From the NCBI RefSeq assembly GCF_030678875.1, contig NZ_JAUUDS010000010.1, forward strand, positions 24,899-88,898: a stretch of DNA of 64,000 nt, read 5' to 3'. A program made the translations under genes and the position numbers. Shown here piece by piece: positions 25,642 through 34,533 of the stretch. This stretch comes from Sphingomonas aurea. Lineage in GTDB: Bacteria > Pseudomonadota > Alphaproteobacteria > Sphingomonadales > Sphingomonadaceae. The first letter of the stretch is position 1; each line of letters begins with the position of its first letter. Under the pieces are notes generated by a model, which made no database searches, had not been told where the DNA came from, and worked only from the letters and a program-made list of their open reading frames with translations.

Positions 25642-25938
25642 CTACTCCTCCACGATCGCGTCGATCGCCTGCGCCATTTCGATGTCCCGCGACGACAATC
25701 CGCCCGCGTCGTGCGTCGTCAGCAGCACGTCGACCCGGTTGTACACGTTAGCCCATTCCGGATGATGGTTCATCCGCTCGGCGATCAGCGCGACCTGGGT
25801 CATGAAGCCGAATGCCTCGATGAAGTCGGCGAAGACGATCGTCCTGGTGATCGCGTCGCGCGCCTCGTCGTGATCCCATTCAGGCAGGCCGTCGAGTGCG
25901 TCCGCCCGCTCGGTCTCGCTCAGCGCCTCGATCATCAT
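25642..25938 (-). CDS. phhB: 4a-hydroxytetrahydrobiopterin dehydratase (pterin-4a-carbinolamine dehydratase)
   Basis: 98-aa PCD/DCoH family enzyme, dehydrating the 4a-carbinolamine of tetrahydropterin (recycling for phenylalanine hydroxylase, also linked to Moco or folate metabolism). Signature: [27 protein letters not shown] with the catalytic His pair, then [17 protein letters not shown]. Two ATGs stand side by side (MM); GGAGGG lies 2-5 nt upstream, so the second (25935) may be used. Divergent from the metallopeptidase gene across 45 nt. No phenylalanine hydroxylase gene is nearby. Confidence 0.92.
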   Translation of the reverse strand: MMIEALSETERADALDGLPEWDHDEARDAITRTIVFADFIEAFGFMTQVALIAERMNHHPEWANVYNRVDVLLTTHDAGGLSSRDIEMAQAIDAIVEE

Positions 25939-25983
25939 CGCCCTCCGGTTCGCGACGCTTGCCGTCGCCGAGCGGCAACGCCT

Positions 25984-26403
25984 ATGGCGGTGGGGATGGA
26001 TCGGCAAGGCTTCACCGGCACGGCGCCCGACGCCGACCTGATCGAATCAATCGCGCACGACACGATCGCGCGGTTGCCGGCCGCCTTCGCCGCGCATCTC
26101 GGCGCCGTGGTACTGATCGTCGAGGAAGTCGCGGACGAGGAGACGCTGGCCGCGCTCGGCATCGACCATCCGCTCGACCTCACCGGCATCTATTCGGGCC
26201 GCCCGGTCGGCGAGAAGTCGTCGATGGAATCGGGCGCGCTTCCCGACCGCATCCACCTCTATCGCCGCGCGATCCTCGACGAGTGGGTGGAAACCGGCGT
26301 TCGCCTCGACGACCTCGTCGCCCATGTCACCATCCACGAGATCGGCCATCATTTCGGCCTGTCCGACGACGACATGCACGCGCTGGAAGAGGCGGCGGGT
26401 TGA
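25984..26403 (+). CDS. minimal zincin-like metallopeptidase family protein
   Basis: 139 aa (135 if the second ATG at 25996 is used). The C-terminal [21 protein letters not shown] is the HExxHxxGxxD zinc-binding motif of the minimal zincin family (Pfam Zincin_1, formerly DUF1025). The middle contains [13 protein letters not shown] and [12 protein letters not shown] as in other members. No signal peptide, so cytoplasmic. Activity of the family is unproven. Its stop overlaps the ccmA TTG start (TTGA), coupling it to cytochrome c maturation genes. Confidence 0.85.
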   Translation: MAVGMDRQGFTGTAPDADLIESIAHDTIARLPAAFAAHLGAVVLIVEEVADEETLAALGIDHPLDLTGIYSGRPVGEKSSMESGALPDRIHLYRRAILDEWVETGVRLDDLVAHVTIHEIGHHFGLSDDDMHALEEAAG

Positions 26404-26987
26404 ACCTGCTGACGCTCGACACCGTCACCTGCCTGCGCGGTGGTCGGCGACTGTTCGAGGCGCTGGACCTGGTGCTGGAGGCTGGCGGGGCGGCCGTCGT
26501 GACCGGCCCCAATGGCGCCGGCAAGTCGAGCCTGCTGCGCCTCGTCGCCGGCCTGTTGAGGGCGGAGGCCGGCACCGTTCGGGCGGCACCGGCGGCGCTG
26601 CTCGACGAGCGGAGTGCGCTCGACCCCGACCGTCGCCTCGCCGACGCGCTCGGCTTCTGGGCACGGGTCGACGGAACGCACGACCGCATCGCCGCCGCAC
26701 TCGCCATGCTCGACCTGACCGCACTGGCCGACGTGCCCGTCCGGCTGCTGTCAACCGGCCAGCGCCGCCGCGCCGGCCTCGCCCGCATCGCCGCCAGCCC
26801 GGCGCCGCTCTGGCTGCTCGACGAGCCGGCCAACGGCCTCGATACGGCGGCGGTGGTGCGGCTGGCGGCGATGATCGCGGCGCACCGCGCTGGCGGCGGT
26901 GCCGCGCTGATCGCCACCCACCTGCCGCTCGACCTGCCCGGCGCGCGGACGATCGCGCTGGAGCCGGCGCTGGAGGCGACAGCATGA
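26400..26987 (+). CDS. ccmA: heme exporter ATP-binding protein CcmA
   Basis: ATPase of the CcmAB(CD) complex that releases holo-CcmE during cytochrome c maturation. 195 aa: Walker A GPNGAGKSS, ABC signature RLLSTGQRRRAGLAR (STGQ in place of LSGGQ, usual in CcmA), Walker B LWLLDEPANGLD, H-loop ATHLPL. TTG start chosen: it overlaps the preceding stop as TTGA, follows GAGGCGGCGGG, and gives the normal family N-terminus ([15 protein letters not shown]). ccmB overlaps its 3' end by ATGA. Confidence 0.9.
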   Translation: MNLLTLDTVTCLRGGRRLFEALDLVLEAGGAAVVTGPNGAGKSSLLRLVAGLLRAEAGTVRAAPAALLDERSALDPDRRLADALGFWARVDGTHDRIAAALAMLDLTALADVPVRLLSTGQRRRAGLARIAASPAPLWLLDEPANGLDTAAVVRLAAMIAAHRAGGGAALIATHLPLDLPGARTIALEPALEATA

Positions 26988-27619
26988 TCGCGCTGATCCG
27001 GCGCGACGTCCGCCGCTTCTATGCGGGGGGCGGGGCGACGCTGGTCGTCATCTTCTTCCTGCTCGTGGCGACGCTGTTCCCCTTCGCGATCGGTCCCGAT
27101 GCGGCGCTGCTGGCGCGGGTCGGCGGCGGGGTGATCTGGGCCGCCGCGCTGCTCGCCGCGCTGCTGCCGGTCGAGCGGCTGATCGCGCCCGATCTGGAAG
27201 CGGGGGTGATCGACCAGCTTGCGGTGCGCGGCATGCCGCTGGCGCTGGTCACCGGCGCCAAGACGGTCGCCCACTGGCTCGCCTTCGCGCCCCCGCTGAT
27301 GGCGGCGACGGTGATCGCCGCCGGGCTGCTCGGCCTGTCGGGCGAGACGCTGGTCGCGGTCGAGATCGGGCTGCTGCTCGGCACCCCCGGCCTCGCCGCG
27401 CTGGCGGTCGCGACCGCCGCGCTGACCGCGGGCCTGCGCGGCGCCGGAGCGGTGGCGGGGCTGGTCATGCTGCCGCTCGCCATCCCACTCCTGATCTTCG
27501 GTGCCGGTGCGATCGGCGGCGGGGCAGGGGGGCTGAAGCTGCTCGCCGCGGTCAGCCTGCTGCTGGTCGCCGGCGCGCCGTTCGTCGCCGGTGCGGCGCT
27601 CCGGGCAGGGATGGACTAA
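26984..27619 (+). CDS. ccmB: heme exporter membrane protein CcmB
   Basis: 211-aa integral membrane protein with six predicted helices, opening IALIRRDVRRFYAGGGATLV as CcmB proteins do, followed by FFLLVATLFPFAIGPD and the cytoplasmic LIAPDLEAGVIDQLAVRGMPL. Partner of CcmA. It ends this plus-strand run; it is convergent with a methyltransferase gene 3 nt away. The remaining ccm genes (C, D, E, F, G/H) are not in the window. Confidence 0.92.
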   Translation: MIALIRRDVRRFYAGGGATLVVIFFLLVATLFPFAIGPDAALLARVGGGVIWAAALLAALLPVERLIAPDLEAGVIDQLAVRGMPLALVTGAKTVAHWLAFAPPLMAATVIAAGLLGLSGETLVAVEIGLLLGTPGLAALAVATAALTAGLRGAGAVAGLVMLPLAIPLLIFGAGAIGGGAGGLKLLAAVSLLLVAGAPFVAGAALRAGMD

Positions 27620-27622
27620 ATC

Positions 27623-28492
27623 CTAGCGGCTCCACCGCGCCCAGATCGCGGTCGGCAGCACCAACCCGCGCGCTTCCTCGCGCACGCCCAGTTCGCCCAT
27701 CTCGACCGTCCCGGGCAGGTCGGCAAAGGCCTGTCGCAGCAGCTCGCCGATCGCCAGCGCGGACATGCGCACCGCATAGACGGTCAGGAACAGGAAGCGC
27801 GACCGCTCGTCGAGCAGGCGACGGCAGTCGGCGATCAGGCCGGGCAGATCCTCTTCCAGCCGCCACACCTCGCCCTCCGGCCCGCGGCCATATTTGGGTG
27901 GGTCGAGCAGGATCCCGTCATAGCGCCGCCCGCGCCGCACCTCGCGCGCCACGAACTTGGCGGCATCGTCGACGATCCAGCGCACCGGCGCGTCGGCCAT
28001 GCCGGACAGCGCCGCATTGCCCCGCGCCGCCTCGACCGACTTCTTCGAGGCATCGACATGCACCATCCGCACGCCCTTGCTCGCCAGCGCCAGCGTGCCA
28101 ACGCCGGTATAGCCGAACAGGTTCATGCACTCCGCCGCCTCGACGCCGGCGACCTGCCCGCGCATCCAGTCCCACACCGGGGCCATGTCGGGGAAGAAGC
28201 CGAGGTGGCGGAAGGGCGTGTTCTGGGCGGTGAAGCTGACCTCGTTCCACTTCAGCGGCCAGCCGTCGCGCGGCACCTGTCCGACGTAGCGCCACTGACC
28301 GCCACCGTCCTCGTCCGATCCCGGCACGAACTCGGCATCGGCGCGCCAGTCGTCGCTGGCCGGCGCCCACATCGCCTGCGGCTCGGGCCGGACGAAGCGG
28401 AACCGGCCATAGCGCTCCAGCTTGCGGCCATGCCCCGAATCGACCAGGCCGTAATCCGCCCAGGGCTCCCCGATCAGCGTCGCCAGCGTCAT
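27623..28492 (-). CDS. class I SAM-dependent methyltransferase (RlmI/RlmK-like)
   Basis: 289 aa. SAM-binding motif I is MNLFGYTGVGTLALASKG, then VHVDASKKSVEAARGNA, WIVDDAAKFVAREVRRGR and the catalytic-region LLDPPKYGRGPEGEVWRLEE, the pattern of 23S rRNA cytosine/guanine methyltransferases of the RlmI/YccW type. The usual N-terminal PUA domain is not seen; a different ~100-residue N-terminal region with WNEVSFTAQNTPFRHLGFFPD is present instead. rRNA is the likely substrate but unproven. ATG overlaps the thrC stop (ATGA). Confidence 0.82.
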   Translation of the reverse strand: MTLATLIGEPWADYGLVDSGHGRKLERYGRFRFVRPEPQAMWAPASDDWRADAEFVPGSDEDGGGQWRYVGQVPRDGWPLKWNEVSFTAQNTPFRHLGFFPDMAPVWDWMRGQVAGVEAAECMNLFGYTGVGTLALASKGVRMVHVDASKKSVEAARGNAALSGMADAPVRWIVDDAAKFVAREVRRGRRYDGILLDPPKYGRGPEGEVWRLEEDLPGLIADCRRLLDERSRFLFLTVYAVRMSALAIGELLRQAFADLPGTVEMGELGVREEARGLVLPTAIWARWSR

Positions 28493-29883
28493 GCCGATGG
28501 GGTGGCGTGTGCCGCCACGTAATCGCCCACCGCCGCCAGCGTCGCGGGCAGGGTGACGTAGCGCTCCTCGCGGTCGAACAGGTCGCCGACCCGCGCCGGC
28601 AGGCCGGGGCGCAGCCCGGTCGCCCGCTCGACCGCATCGCGGAACTTCGCCGGATGCGCGGTCGCCAGCGTCACCACCGGCGCGGTCGTGTCCAGCGCGC
28701 GGGCAGCGCTCAGCGCGATGGCGGTGTGCGGGTCGATCGTCTCGCCGGCATGCTCGCACGCCCAGCGCATCGCCAGCGCCATATCGTTGCCGTCCACGCG
28801 CGCGCTGGCGAACAGTCCGGCCGCCCCCTGCTGCTGCGCGTTGGTCAGCCGCATCGCCCCCGACGCGTCGAAGCCGCGCATCTGCGCCGCCATCGCCGCG
28901 CCGTCCCGCCCGCCCAGGTCGAACAGCAGCCGCTCGAAATTGGACGAGACCTGGATGTCCATTGACGGGGTCGCGGTCTGCTCGACCTTGCCCTTGCTGT
29001 AATCGCCCGACGACAGCGCACGGTGCAGGATGTCGTTGACGTTGGTCGCCACCACCAGCCGCTCGACTGGCAGTCCCATGCGCGCCGCGACATAGCCGGC
29101 GAACACGTCGCCGAAATTGCCGGTCGGGACCGAGAAGGCGATCGCCTTACCCGGCGCGCCGAGCCGCACCGCGGCGTAGAAGTAATAGACCACCTGCGCC
29201 ATCAGCCGCGCCCAGTTGATCGAATTCACCGCCGACAGGCTGAAGCGATCGGCCAACGCTTGCGTCGCGAACATGGTCTTCACCAGCGCCTGCGCCTGGT
29301 CGAAATCGCCCTCGATCGCGATGTTGTGGACGTTGGGGGCGAGCACCGTCGTCATCTGGCGCCGCTGCACGTCCGACACGCGGCCGGCAGGGTGGAGCAT
29401 GAAGATATCGATCCCCTCACGCCCCGCCACCGCGTCGATCGCCGCCGACCCGGTGTCGCCGCTGGTCGCGCCGATGATCGTCAGCCGGCGGGTCGATCCG
29501 GTCAGGAACTTCTCGAACAGCAGGCCGAGGAGCTGGAGCGCGACGTCCTTGAACGCCAGCGTCGGCCCATGAAACAGCTCCAGCAGCCACTGGTCATGGT
29601 CGAGCTGGACGAGCGGCGTGACGGCGGCATGGCTGAACCGGCCATAGGCCTGCTCGCACAGGTCGCGAAGCTCCTCCTCGCTCAGCGTGTCGCCGACGAA
29701 GGGCAGCATGATCCGCACCGCCGTCTCGGCATAGGAGAGGCCGGCCAGGTCGGCGATCTGGTTGGCGGTCAGCGTCGGCCAGCTTTCCGGCACATAGAGG
29801 CCGCCGTCGCTCGCCAGCCCGGCCAGCGTCGCGCCACGGAAATCGAGGACGGGGGCTGCCCCGCGGGTGCTGTGATAGCGCAT
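28489..29883 (-). CDS. thrC: threonine synthase
   Basis: PLP enzyme converting O-phosphohomoserine to threonine. 464 aa: RYHSTRG start, the PLP lysine in LELFHGPTLAFKDVALQLLG, GATSGDTGSAAIDAVAGREG, SVPTGNFGDVFAGYVA, and SSNFERLLFDL, all typical of the long fungal/proteobacterial class. It follows the cytochrome oxidase assembly genes by 11 nt, a linkage often seen in alphaproteobacteria. No leader peptide or attenuator was visible in the tiny gap. Confidence 0.96.
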   Translation of the reverse strand: MRYHSTRGAAPVLDFRGATLAGLASDGGLYVPESWPTLTANQIADLAGLSYAETAVRIMLPFVGDTLSEEELRDLCEQAYGRFSHAAVTPLVQLDHDQWLLELFHGPTLAFKDVALQLLGLLFEKFLTGSTRRLTIIGATSGDTGSAAIDAVAGREGIDIFMLHPAGRVSDVQRRQMTTVLAPNVHNIAIEGDFDQAQALVKTMFATQALADRFSLSAVNSINWARLMAQVVYYFYAAVRLGAPGKAIAFSVPTGNFGDVFAGYVAARMGLPVERLVVATNVNDILHRALSSGDYSKGKVEQTATPSMDIQVSSNFERLLFDLGGRDGAAMAAQMRGFDASGAMRLTNAQQQGAAGLFASARVDGNDMALAMRWACEHAGETIDPHTAIALSAARALDTTAPVVTLATAHPAKFRDAVERATGLRPGLPARVGDLFDREERYVTLPATLAAVGDYVAAHATPSA

Positions 29884-29894
29884 GGCGGAACCGC

Positions 29895-30479
29895 CTAGCG
29901 CTCTCGCCGCCGCACCGCCAGCACATAGACGATCGTCGCGATCGCCGCGAAGAAGAACCACTGCCCGGCATAGGCCAGATGGTTGTTGGGCACCGCGCCG
30001 ATATCGGGCGGCGCGTTGGCCGACAGCCCGGCGGCGGGCGGCATCGCCACCAGCATCGGCAGCGGCGGGCGATGGTCTAACAGCGATCCGATCAGCGAAC
30101 GGCCATCGGGCGCGTGGCCGATATAGCCGGTGACCGGCCCCCCGCTCCAGCGCACTTGCGCCTTGGGATCGCGGGTCGTGCCGAGCTGGACGATCGTGCC
30201 GCCCGCGCAGGTCGCGATGGAGCGGAACCCCGCGGCACCGGCACCCGCCAGCTTCACCGCCACCGGTGGCGCGCAGTCCGCGGCGCTGCGCCGGAACAGC
30301 AGCCGGTCGTCCGGGGTGGTGGGGAAGGGGACGGGTGGCCGCGCCGGATTGTCGGCCAGCTGGGCCAGGAACGCCTCCTTCTTCGGCAGCCGATCGGTCA
30401 GCTGCCACAGGCCGAGCGCGATCATCGCCGCCACCGCCAGCGCGACGATCAGGGTCGGGATCAGCGGCAGGCGCCTCAC
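29895..30479 (-). CDS. SURF1-like cytochrome oxidase biogenesis protein
   Basis: 194 aa with the two-helix topology of SURF1 (N-terminal helix near PLIPTLIVALAVAAMIALGL; C-terminal helix QWFFFAAIATIVYVLAV) and a periplasmic domain between. Key family patterns are LGLWQLTDRLPKKEAFLAQL and the C-terminal NNHLAYAGQWF. It aids heme a insertion into subunit I of aa3 oxidase. It is shorter than typical SURF1 (about 220-250 aa). GTG start fixed by a GTGA overlap with the DUF983 stop. Confidence 0.85.
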   Translation of the reverse strand: MRRLPLIPTLIVALAVAAMIALGLWQLTDRLPKKEAFLAQLADNPARPPVPFPTTPDDRLLFRRSAADCAPPVAVKLAGAGAAGFRSIATCAGGTIVQLGTTRDPKAQVRWSGGPVTGYIGHAPDGRSLIGSLLDHRPPLPMLVAMPPAAGLSANAPPDIGAVPNNHLAYAGQWFFFAAIATIVYVLAVRRRER

Positions 30480-30934
30480 GCCTCCGGCCCCGCGATCTTG
30501 CCCTCGCGCGCGGCGTTGCGATACTCCGACGCGAGCAGCGCCGCCTTGGCAAGGCGCAGGCTGCCGACCACGCCCGCAGCGGTGAACGGTATCCACAGCA
30601 GCATGTGCACCCAGAGCGGCGGCCCGACCGCCAGCTCCAGCCACACCGCCAGCCCGGTGACGATCGCGCCAAGGATCAGGGTGAGAAAGGCCGCCGGCCC
30701 ATCGCCGACGTTGAACTGGGCGAAATCGAGCCTGCACACGGAGCACCAGTCCGCAAAGCCCAGCAGCGATCCGAACAGCGTCCGCGCGCCGCAGCGGGGG
30801 CACAGGCCCTTCAGCGCGACCTGCGCGATCGTGGGGACAGGTGTCGAAACGGACGGAGCGCCCGACGGCGTCTCCGCCGCGGGCGCTCCCTTGCCGCCTG
30901 GCGCGGGCTCGCCCGCGCCGACCGGATCAGCCAC
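30476..30934 (-). CDS. DUF983 membrane protein
   Basis: 152 aa. After a Pro/Gly/Ala-rich N-terminal region of about 40 residues comes the zinc-finger-like GLCPRCGARTLFGSLLGFAD with WCSVC, then two membrane helices (AAFLTLILGAIVTGLAVWLE and PLWVHMLLWIPFTAAGVVG). This CxxC...CxxC plus two helices is the DUF983 pattern; the gene is regularly found in alphaproteobacterial aa3 oxidase operons. GTG start chosen from its 8-nt overlap with the ctaE stop; the extended frame upstream lies inside ctaE. Confidence 0.85.
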   Translation of the reverse strand: MADPVGAGEPAPGGKGAPAAETPSGAPSVSTPVPTIAQVALKGLCPRCGARTLFGSLLGFADWCSVCRLDFAQFNVGDGPAAFLTLILGAIVTGLAVWLELAVGPPLWVHMLLWIPFTAAGVVGSLRLAKAALLASEYRNAAREGKIAGPEA

Positions 30935-31838
30935 CGTGGACCGGCGCGCCCCAGCCGCCCCAGACATAGACGGTGACGAACAGGAACAGCCACACCACGT
31001 CGACGAAGTGCCAGTACCAGGCCGCCGCCTCGAAGCCGAAATGCTGCTTCGGCGTGAACTCACCCCGATAGGCGCGGACCAGGCAGACGATCAGGAAGAT
31101 CGTCCCGACCAGAACGTGGAAACCGTGAAAGCCCGTCGCCATGAAGAACGACGCGCCATAGTTGATGCCCTTGAACGGGAAGGGCGCATGGGCATACTCG
31201 TACGCCTGGATCGCGCTGAACACCGCGCCCAGCACCACCGTCAGCCACAGGCCCTTCAGCACGCCGTCGCGGTTGCCGACGCCCAGCAGACCCCACAGGC
31301 CGGTCTTCTCGCCGCCGCGCTGGTTGTGGATCAGCGCGTGGTGCGCCCAGGTCACCGTGGTGCCCGAGGTCAGCAGGATCAGCGTGTTGAGCAGCGGCAG
31401 CTCGAAGGCATTGATGACCTCCAGCCCCTTGGGCGGCCAGGCGGCGGCGATCGCGGTCGCGCCCTCTGCGGCGCGCTCGACCTGCCCGTCGACGAACTGC
31501 ATCGCGGTCGGGAACAGCGAGAAGTCGAAGAACGCCCAGAACCAGCCGACGAAGAACATGACCTCCGACGCGATGAACAGGATCATGCCGTAGCGGAAAT
31601 GCAGCTGGACGACCGGGGTGTGATCGCCGGCATGCGCCTCGCGGATCACCTGCGCCCACCACATATACATGCCCGACAGCACCGCGGCGAAGCCGATCAG
31701 GAAGATCCAGCCGCCACCCGCACCCTCGTGCATGTACATGATGCCGCCTGCCGCCATCACCAGCGCCGCCATCGACGTGTAGAGCGGCAGGATGCTGGGG
31801 GGCAGGATATGGTAATCGTGGTTCTTGGCGCCGGCCAT
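30927..31838 (-). CDS. ctaE: cytochrome c oxidase subunit III
   Basis: 303-aa membrane protein with seven helices. Recognisable blocks: KNHDYHILPPSILPLYTS, FRYGMILFIASEVMFFVGWFW (the conserved Glu in helix III), LLLTSGTTVTWAHHALI, FFMATGFHGFHVLVGTIFLI, and the C-terminal HFGFEAAAWYWHFVDVVWLFLF. ATG has AGGGAAG at a normal distance. It lies 72 nt downstream of ctaG. Supports proton uptake and stability of aa3 oxidase. Confidence 0.97.
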   Translation of the reverse strand: MAGAKNHDYHILPPSILPLYTSMAALVMAAGGIMYMHEGAGGGWIFLIGFAAVLSGMYMWWAQVIREAHAGDHTPVVQLHFRYGMILFIASEVMFFVGWFWAFFDFSLFPTAMQFVDGQVERAAEGATAIAAAWPPKGLEVINAFELPLLNTLILLTSGTTVTWAHHALIHNQRGGEKTGLWGLLGVGNRDGVLKGLWLTVVLGAVFSAIQAYEYAHAPFPFKGINYGASFFMATGFHGFHVLVGTIFLIVCLVRAYRGEFTPKQHFGFEAAAWYWHFVDVVWLFLFVTVYVWGGWGAPVHGG

Positions 31839-31910
31839 GTCGCTTCCCTGTTGGCTTATCGGACCCGCTGTAAGCGGCGACCCGGCGAATCGCAATGGCC
31901 GGCAGGGGGG

Positions 31911-32459
31911 TTAGCCGGCGGTCTTCACCGCCTCTGACGGGTAGAAGGTATAGGACAGGGTGATCGTCTCGACATCCGCGGCATCGGGATCGTCAAGCAT
32001 CTTGGGATCGACGTAGAAGATTACCGGCATCCGCGCCGTCTCGCCCGGCTTCAGCGTCTGCTGGGTAAAACAGAAGCACTGGATCTTGGTGAAATACTTG
32101 CCGACCTGTGCCGGGGTGACGTTGAACGTCGCAGTGCCGGTGATCGGCCGGTTGGATGTGTTGGTCGCGGTGAAGAACGCCATGTCACGCGCGCCGACCG
32201 CCACCGTATCCGACGGGTTCTCCGGGCGAAAGCGCCAGGGCAGCTTGGGGCTGACGTTCGCGTCGAAGTCGACCCGCACCTGTCGCGTCGTCGCGCCCGG
32301 CGCCTCCAGCCCGCGCTGGGTCGTGCCGTTCAGCCCGGTCACCTGGCAGAACAGCCGGTACAGCGGCACGCTGGCCCAGGCGAGCCCGGTCATGAAGCAG
32401 ATGCCGAGCACGGCCAGCATCGCGGTGCGCATCCGCCGGTCGCCTGCGGGAGAGGTCAT
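31911..32459 (-). CDS. ctaG: cytochrome c oxidase assembly protein CtaG/Cox11
   Basis: 182 aa, single N-terminal membrane helix then a periplasmic immunoglobulin-like copper domain. Copper ligands are in KIQCFCFTQQTL (CFCF motif), and VPLYRLFCQVTGLNGTTQ is the classic Cox11 start of the periplasmic part. It delivers Cu to CuB of subunit I. It overlaps the 45-aa upstream ORF by ATGA. Confidence 0.95.
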   Translation of the reverse strand: MTSPAGDRRMRTAMLAVLGICFMTGLAWASVPLYRLFCQVTGLNGTTQRGLEAPGATTRQVRVDFDANVSPKLPWRFRPENPSDTVAVGARDMAFFTATNTSNRPITGTATFNVTPAQVGKYFTKIQCFCFTQQTLKPGETARMPVIFYVDPKMLDDPDAADVETITLSYTFYPSEAVKTAG

Positions 32460-32593
32460 CCGTGCATGCCGAGCTGGATCTTGGCGATCGAGATCGCGAA
32501 GATCAGCAGGACGAGCCCGCCTAGCAGCAGCGCCATCACGCGCGCGCGGCCGGCCTGGCGGCGGCGGATAAGCTTTTCGTCTTCGGGGGTCAT
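32456..32593 (-). CDS. 45-aa single-helix membrane protein in the ctaB-ctaG junction
   Basis: A very short gene between ctaB and cta[21 protein letters not shown], then a hydrophobic helix ([19 protein letters not shown]) and a short tail QLGMHG. Both ends use ATGA overlaps (with the ctaB stop and the ctaG start), which strongly supports translation. Small proteins of this position and shape (CoxF-like) are found in many alphaproteobacterial oxidase operons. Function unknown, presumably oxidase assembly. Confidence 0.82.
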   Translation of the reverse strand: MTPEDEKLIRRRQAGRARVMALLLGGLVLLIFAISIAKIQLGMHG

Positions 32594-33492
32594 GCCATCA
32601 TCCAACGATCGGCGACCAGCGCGCCGAAGATCACGAACAGGTAGAGGATCGAGTAGCTGAACAGCCGCTTCTCGGGCTTCATCGTGTCGCCCTCACCCTG
32701 GCGGCGGGTCGCGACGCGCAACACCAGTGCGGCGAAGATGCCGGTCAGCACCAGCGAGGCGATACCGTAGAGCGGGCCGGTCAGCCCCAACGGCCAAGGT
32801 GCGACGGCGGCAATCGCCATCGGGACGGTGTAGAGCCCGATCTGGTGCCGCGTCACCCGCTCACCGGCGACGACCGGCAGCATCGGCACGCCGGCATTGG
32901 CGTAATCTGTCTTCACGAACAGCGCGAGCGCCCAGAAATGCGGCGGGGTCCACAGGAACACCAGCAGGAACATCAGGAATGGCAGCAGCGCCACGTCGCC
33001 GGTTGCCGCCGCCCAGCCGATCATCGGCGGAAACGCGCCCGCGGCGCCGCCGATGACGATGTTCTGCGGCGTCCGCCGCTTCAGCCAGACGGTGTAGATC
33101 AGGACGTAGAACAGGATCGACACCAGCAGGATCGCTGCCGCAGTCAGATTCACCGCCAACCCCATCAGTATGACGGAGAAGGCGGACAGGCCGACCCCGA
33201 AATGCAGCGCCGCCTGCCGGTCCATGCGGCCGGCGGGCAAGGGCCGCTGCTGCGTGCGGCGCATGGCGGCATCGATATCGGCCTCGTACCATTGGTTCAG
33301 CGCCCCCGCCGCGCCGGCGCCGAGTGCGATGCACAGGATCGCGGTGAAGCCGATCACCGGATGCACGCCGACCGGCGCTGCCAGCATGCCGCACAGGCCG
33401 GTGAAGACCACCAGCGTCATCACCCGCGGCTTGGTCAGCGCCAGAAAGTCGCGCCAGTCGGCCGGCGGCAGCAGGGGAGTGGTCGTGTCCAT
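32590..33492 (-). CDS. ctaB: protoheme IX farnesyltransferase (heme O synthase)
   Basis: 300-aa UbiA-family prenyltransferase with about nine helices. First Asp-rich motif [20 protein letters not shown] (NxxxDxxxD), and a second region [15 protein letters not shown] in the position of the DxxxD-type motif; PHFWALALF between them. Makes heme O, the precursor of heme A needed by ctaD. Start of the ctaB-CoxF-like-ctaG series; 65 nt downstream of the amidotransferase gene. Confidence 0.96.
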   Translation of the reverse strand: MDTTTPLLPPADWRDFLALTKPRVMTLVVFTGLCGMLAAPVGVHPVIGFTAILCIALGAGAAGALNQWYEADIDAAMRRTQQRPLPAGRMDRQAALHFGVGLSAFSVILMGLAVNLTAAAILLVSILFYVLIYTVWLKRRTPQNIVIGGAAGAFPPMIGWAAATGDVALLPFLMFLLVFLWTPPHFWALALFVKTDYANAGVPMLPVVAGERVTRHQIGLYTVPMAIAAVAPWPLGLTGPLYGIASLVLTGIFAALVLRVATRRQGEGDTMKPEKRLFSYSILYLFVIFGALVADRWMMA

Positions 33493-33557
33493 AATCTGCC
33501 CGCGCCTATACGCGTGCGCGGGGGCAAGGGACAGTCGAAGTTGCTAAGGCGAGGTTG

Positions 33558-34436
33558 CTACGCGATCTGCCTGCGCCGCATCCGTGTCGGGATCACCAGC
33601 CGCTCGATAAAGGCGATCAGTTCGGTGCGGCGGCGCGGTTCCTCGGCGAACTCGGCGTCAATTCCCAGTCTCCAGCGAGTCGCATGGTCGCCGGGCGCGT
33701 CGTGGAGCCGGTCGAACAGCGCCGCCTGTGCCTCGACATCGTCGGCGTCGCGGCACAGCCCGTCCTCCACCAGCGTCTCGGCCTGCCGGCGTAGCGCCGC
33801 GCCGATCTCGCCGGGGCTGAGTTCGGGATGATACTGCACGCCCCAGAAGATGCCGTCGCCGCTGCGGATCTCCGCCGCCTGCACGCGCACCGCGAGGCTG
33901 GTGGCGAGCAGCGTGGCATCGGGCGGCAGGTCCTCGACCTCGTCGCCGTGGATCGCTGGCGCGTCCCAGACCGCCGGGCGGTCGGAGAGGAGGGGATGGT
34001 CGCGGCCCGCTTCGGTCGGCATCAGCCGCCTGGCGATCCCCGCCTCCTGCCGGAACGGCATCGATCGCACCTTGCCGCCTGCCGCCGCCACGGCGACCTG
34101 AAGGCCGGCGCAGGAGCCGAAGCTGGGTGTGCCGCTGGCGAACACCGCGCGCATGAAGGCGATCTGACGGCGGGTTTCCGGCGTCTCGTCATAGACGTGA
34201 AGCGGCGAGCCGGAGAGGAACACCGCGTCATGGGTGGCGATCTCGTCCGGGTTGGGGATGTCGGCATCGGGATCGGACGGGGTGACCAGTTCGATCCGCG
34301 CGCGTGGCGACAATTGCTCGAGCGTTGCGGCGAAGCTCTCGCCGGCGCTCTTGCCGGCCGAGCGGCGGCGGGTGTCGCGCTCGGCGGCGGTTTCGCTCTC
34401 GACGATCAGGAAGCGGAGCGGGGTGTCATGCTGCAT
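33558..34436 (-). CDS. class I glutamine amidotransferase-like protein (GMP synthase GATase-like)
   Basis: 292 aa. The nucleophile elbow is FGSCAGLQVAVAAAGG (Cys109), and the catalytic His-Glu is in WGVQYHPELSPGE, so the triad is complete. FLSGSPLHVYDETPE gives the oxyanion strand region. No synthetase domain follows. Such stand-alone GATase-domain proteins resemble GMP synthase subunit A and gamma-glutamyl hydrolases acting on small molecules; the acceptor is unknown. In-frame ATGs at 34436 and 34472 are both possible; 34436 gives a start just before LRFLIVESE. It lies between ctaD and ctaB, an unusual site. Confidence 0.85.
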   Translation of the reverse strand: MQHDTPLRFLIVESETAAERDTRRRSAGKSAGESFAATLEQLSPRARIELVTPSDPDADIPNPDEIATHDAVFLSGSPLHVYDETPETRRQIAFMRAVFASGTPSFGSCAGLQVAVAAAGGKVRSMPFRQEAGIARRLMPTEAGRDHPLLSDRPAVWDAPAIHGDEVEDLPPDATLLATSLAVRVQAAEIRSGDGIFWGVQYHPELSPGEIGAALRRQAETLVEDGLCRDADDVEAQAALFDRLHDAPGDHATRWRLGIDAEFAEEPRRRTELIAFIERLVIPTRMRRRQIA

Positions 34437-34533
34437 CGGCAGTCCGGGTGGGATAGGCATCTGCGGGGTCAACGCACCCGCTGCCGTCCTGCTCCGGCTG
34501 CCTGTTCAACTGGATCACCTTCTGAAACGAGAA

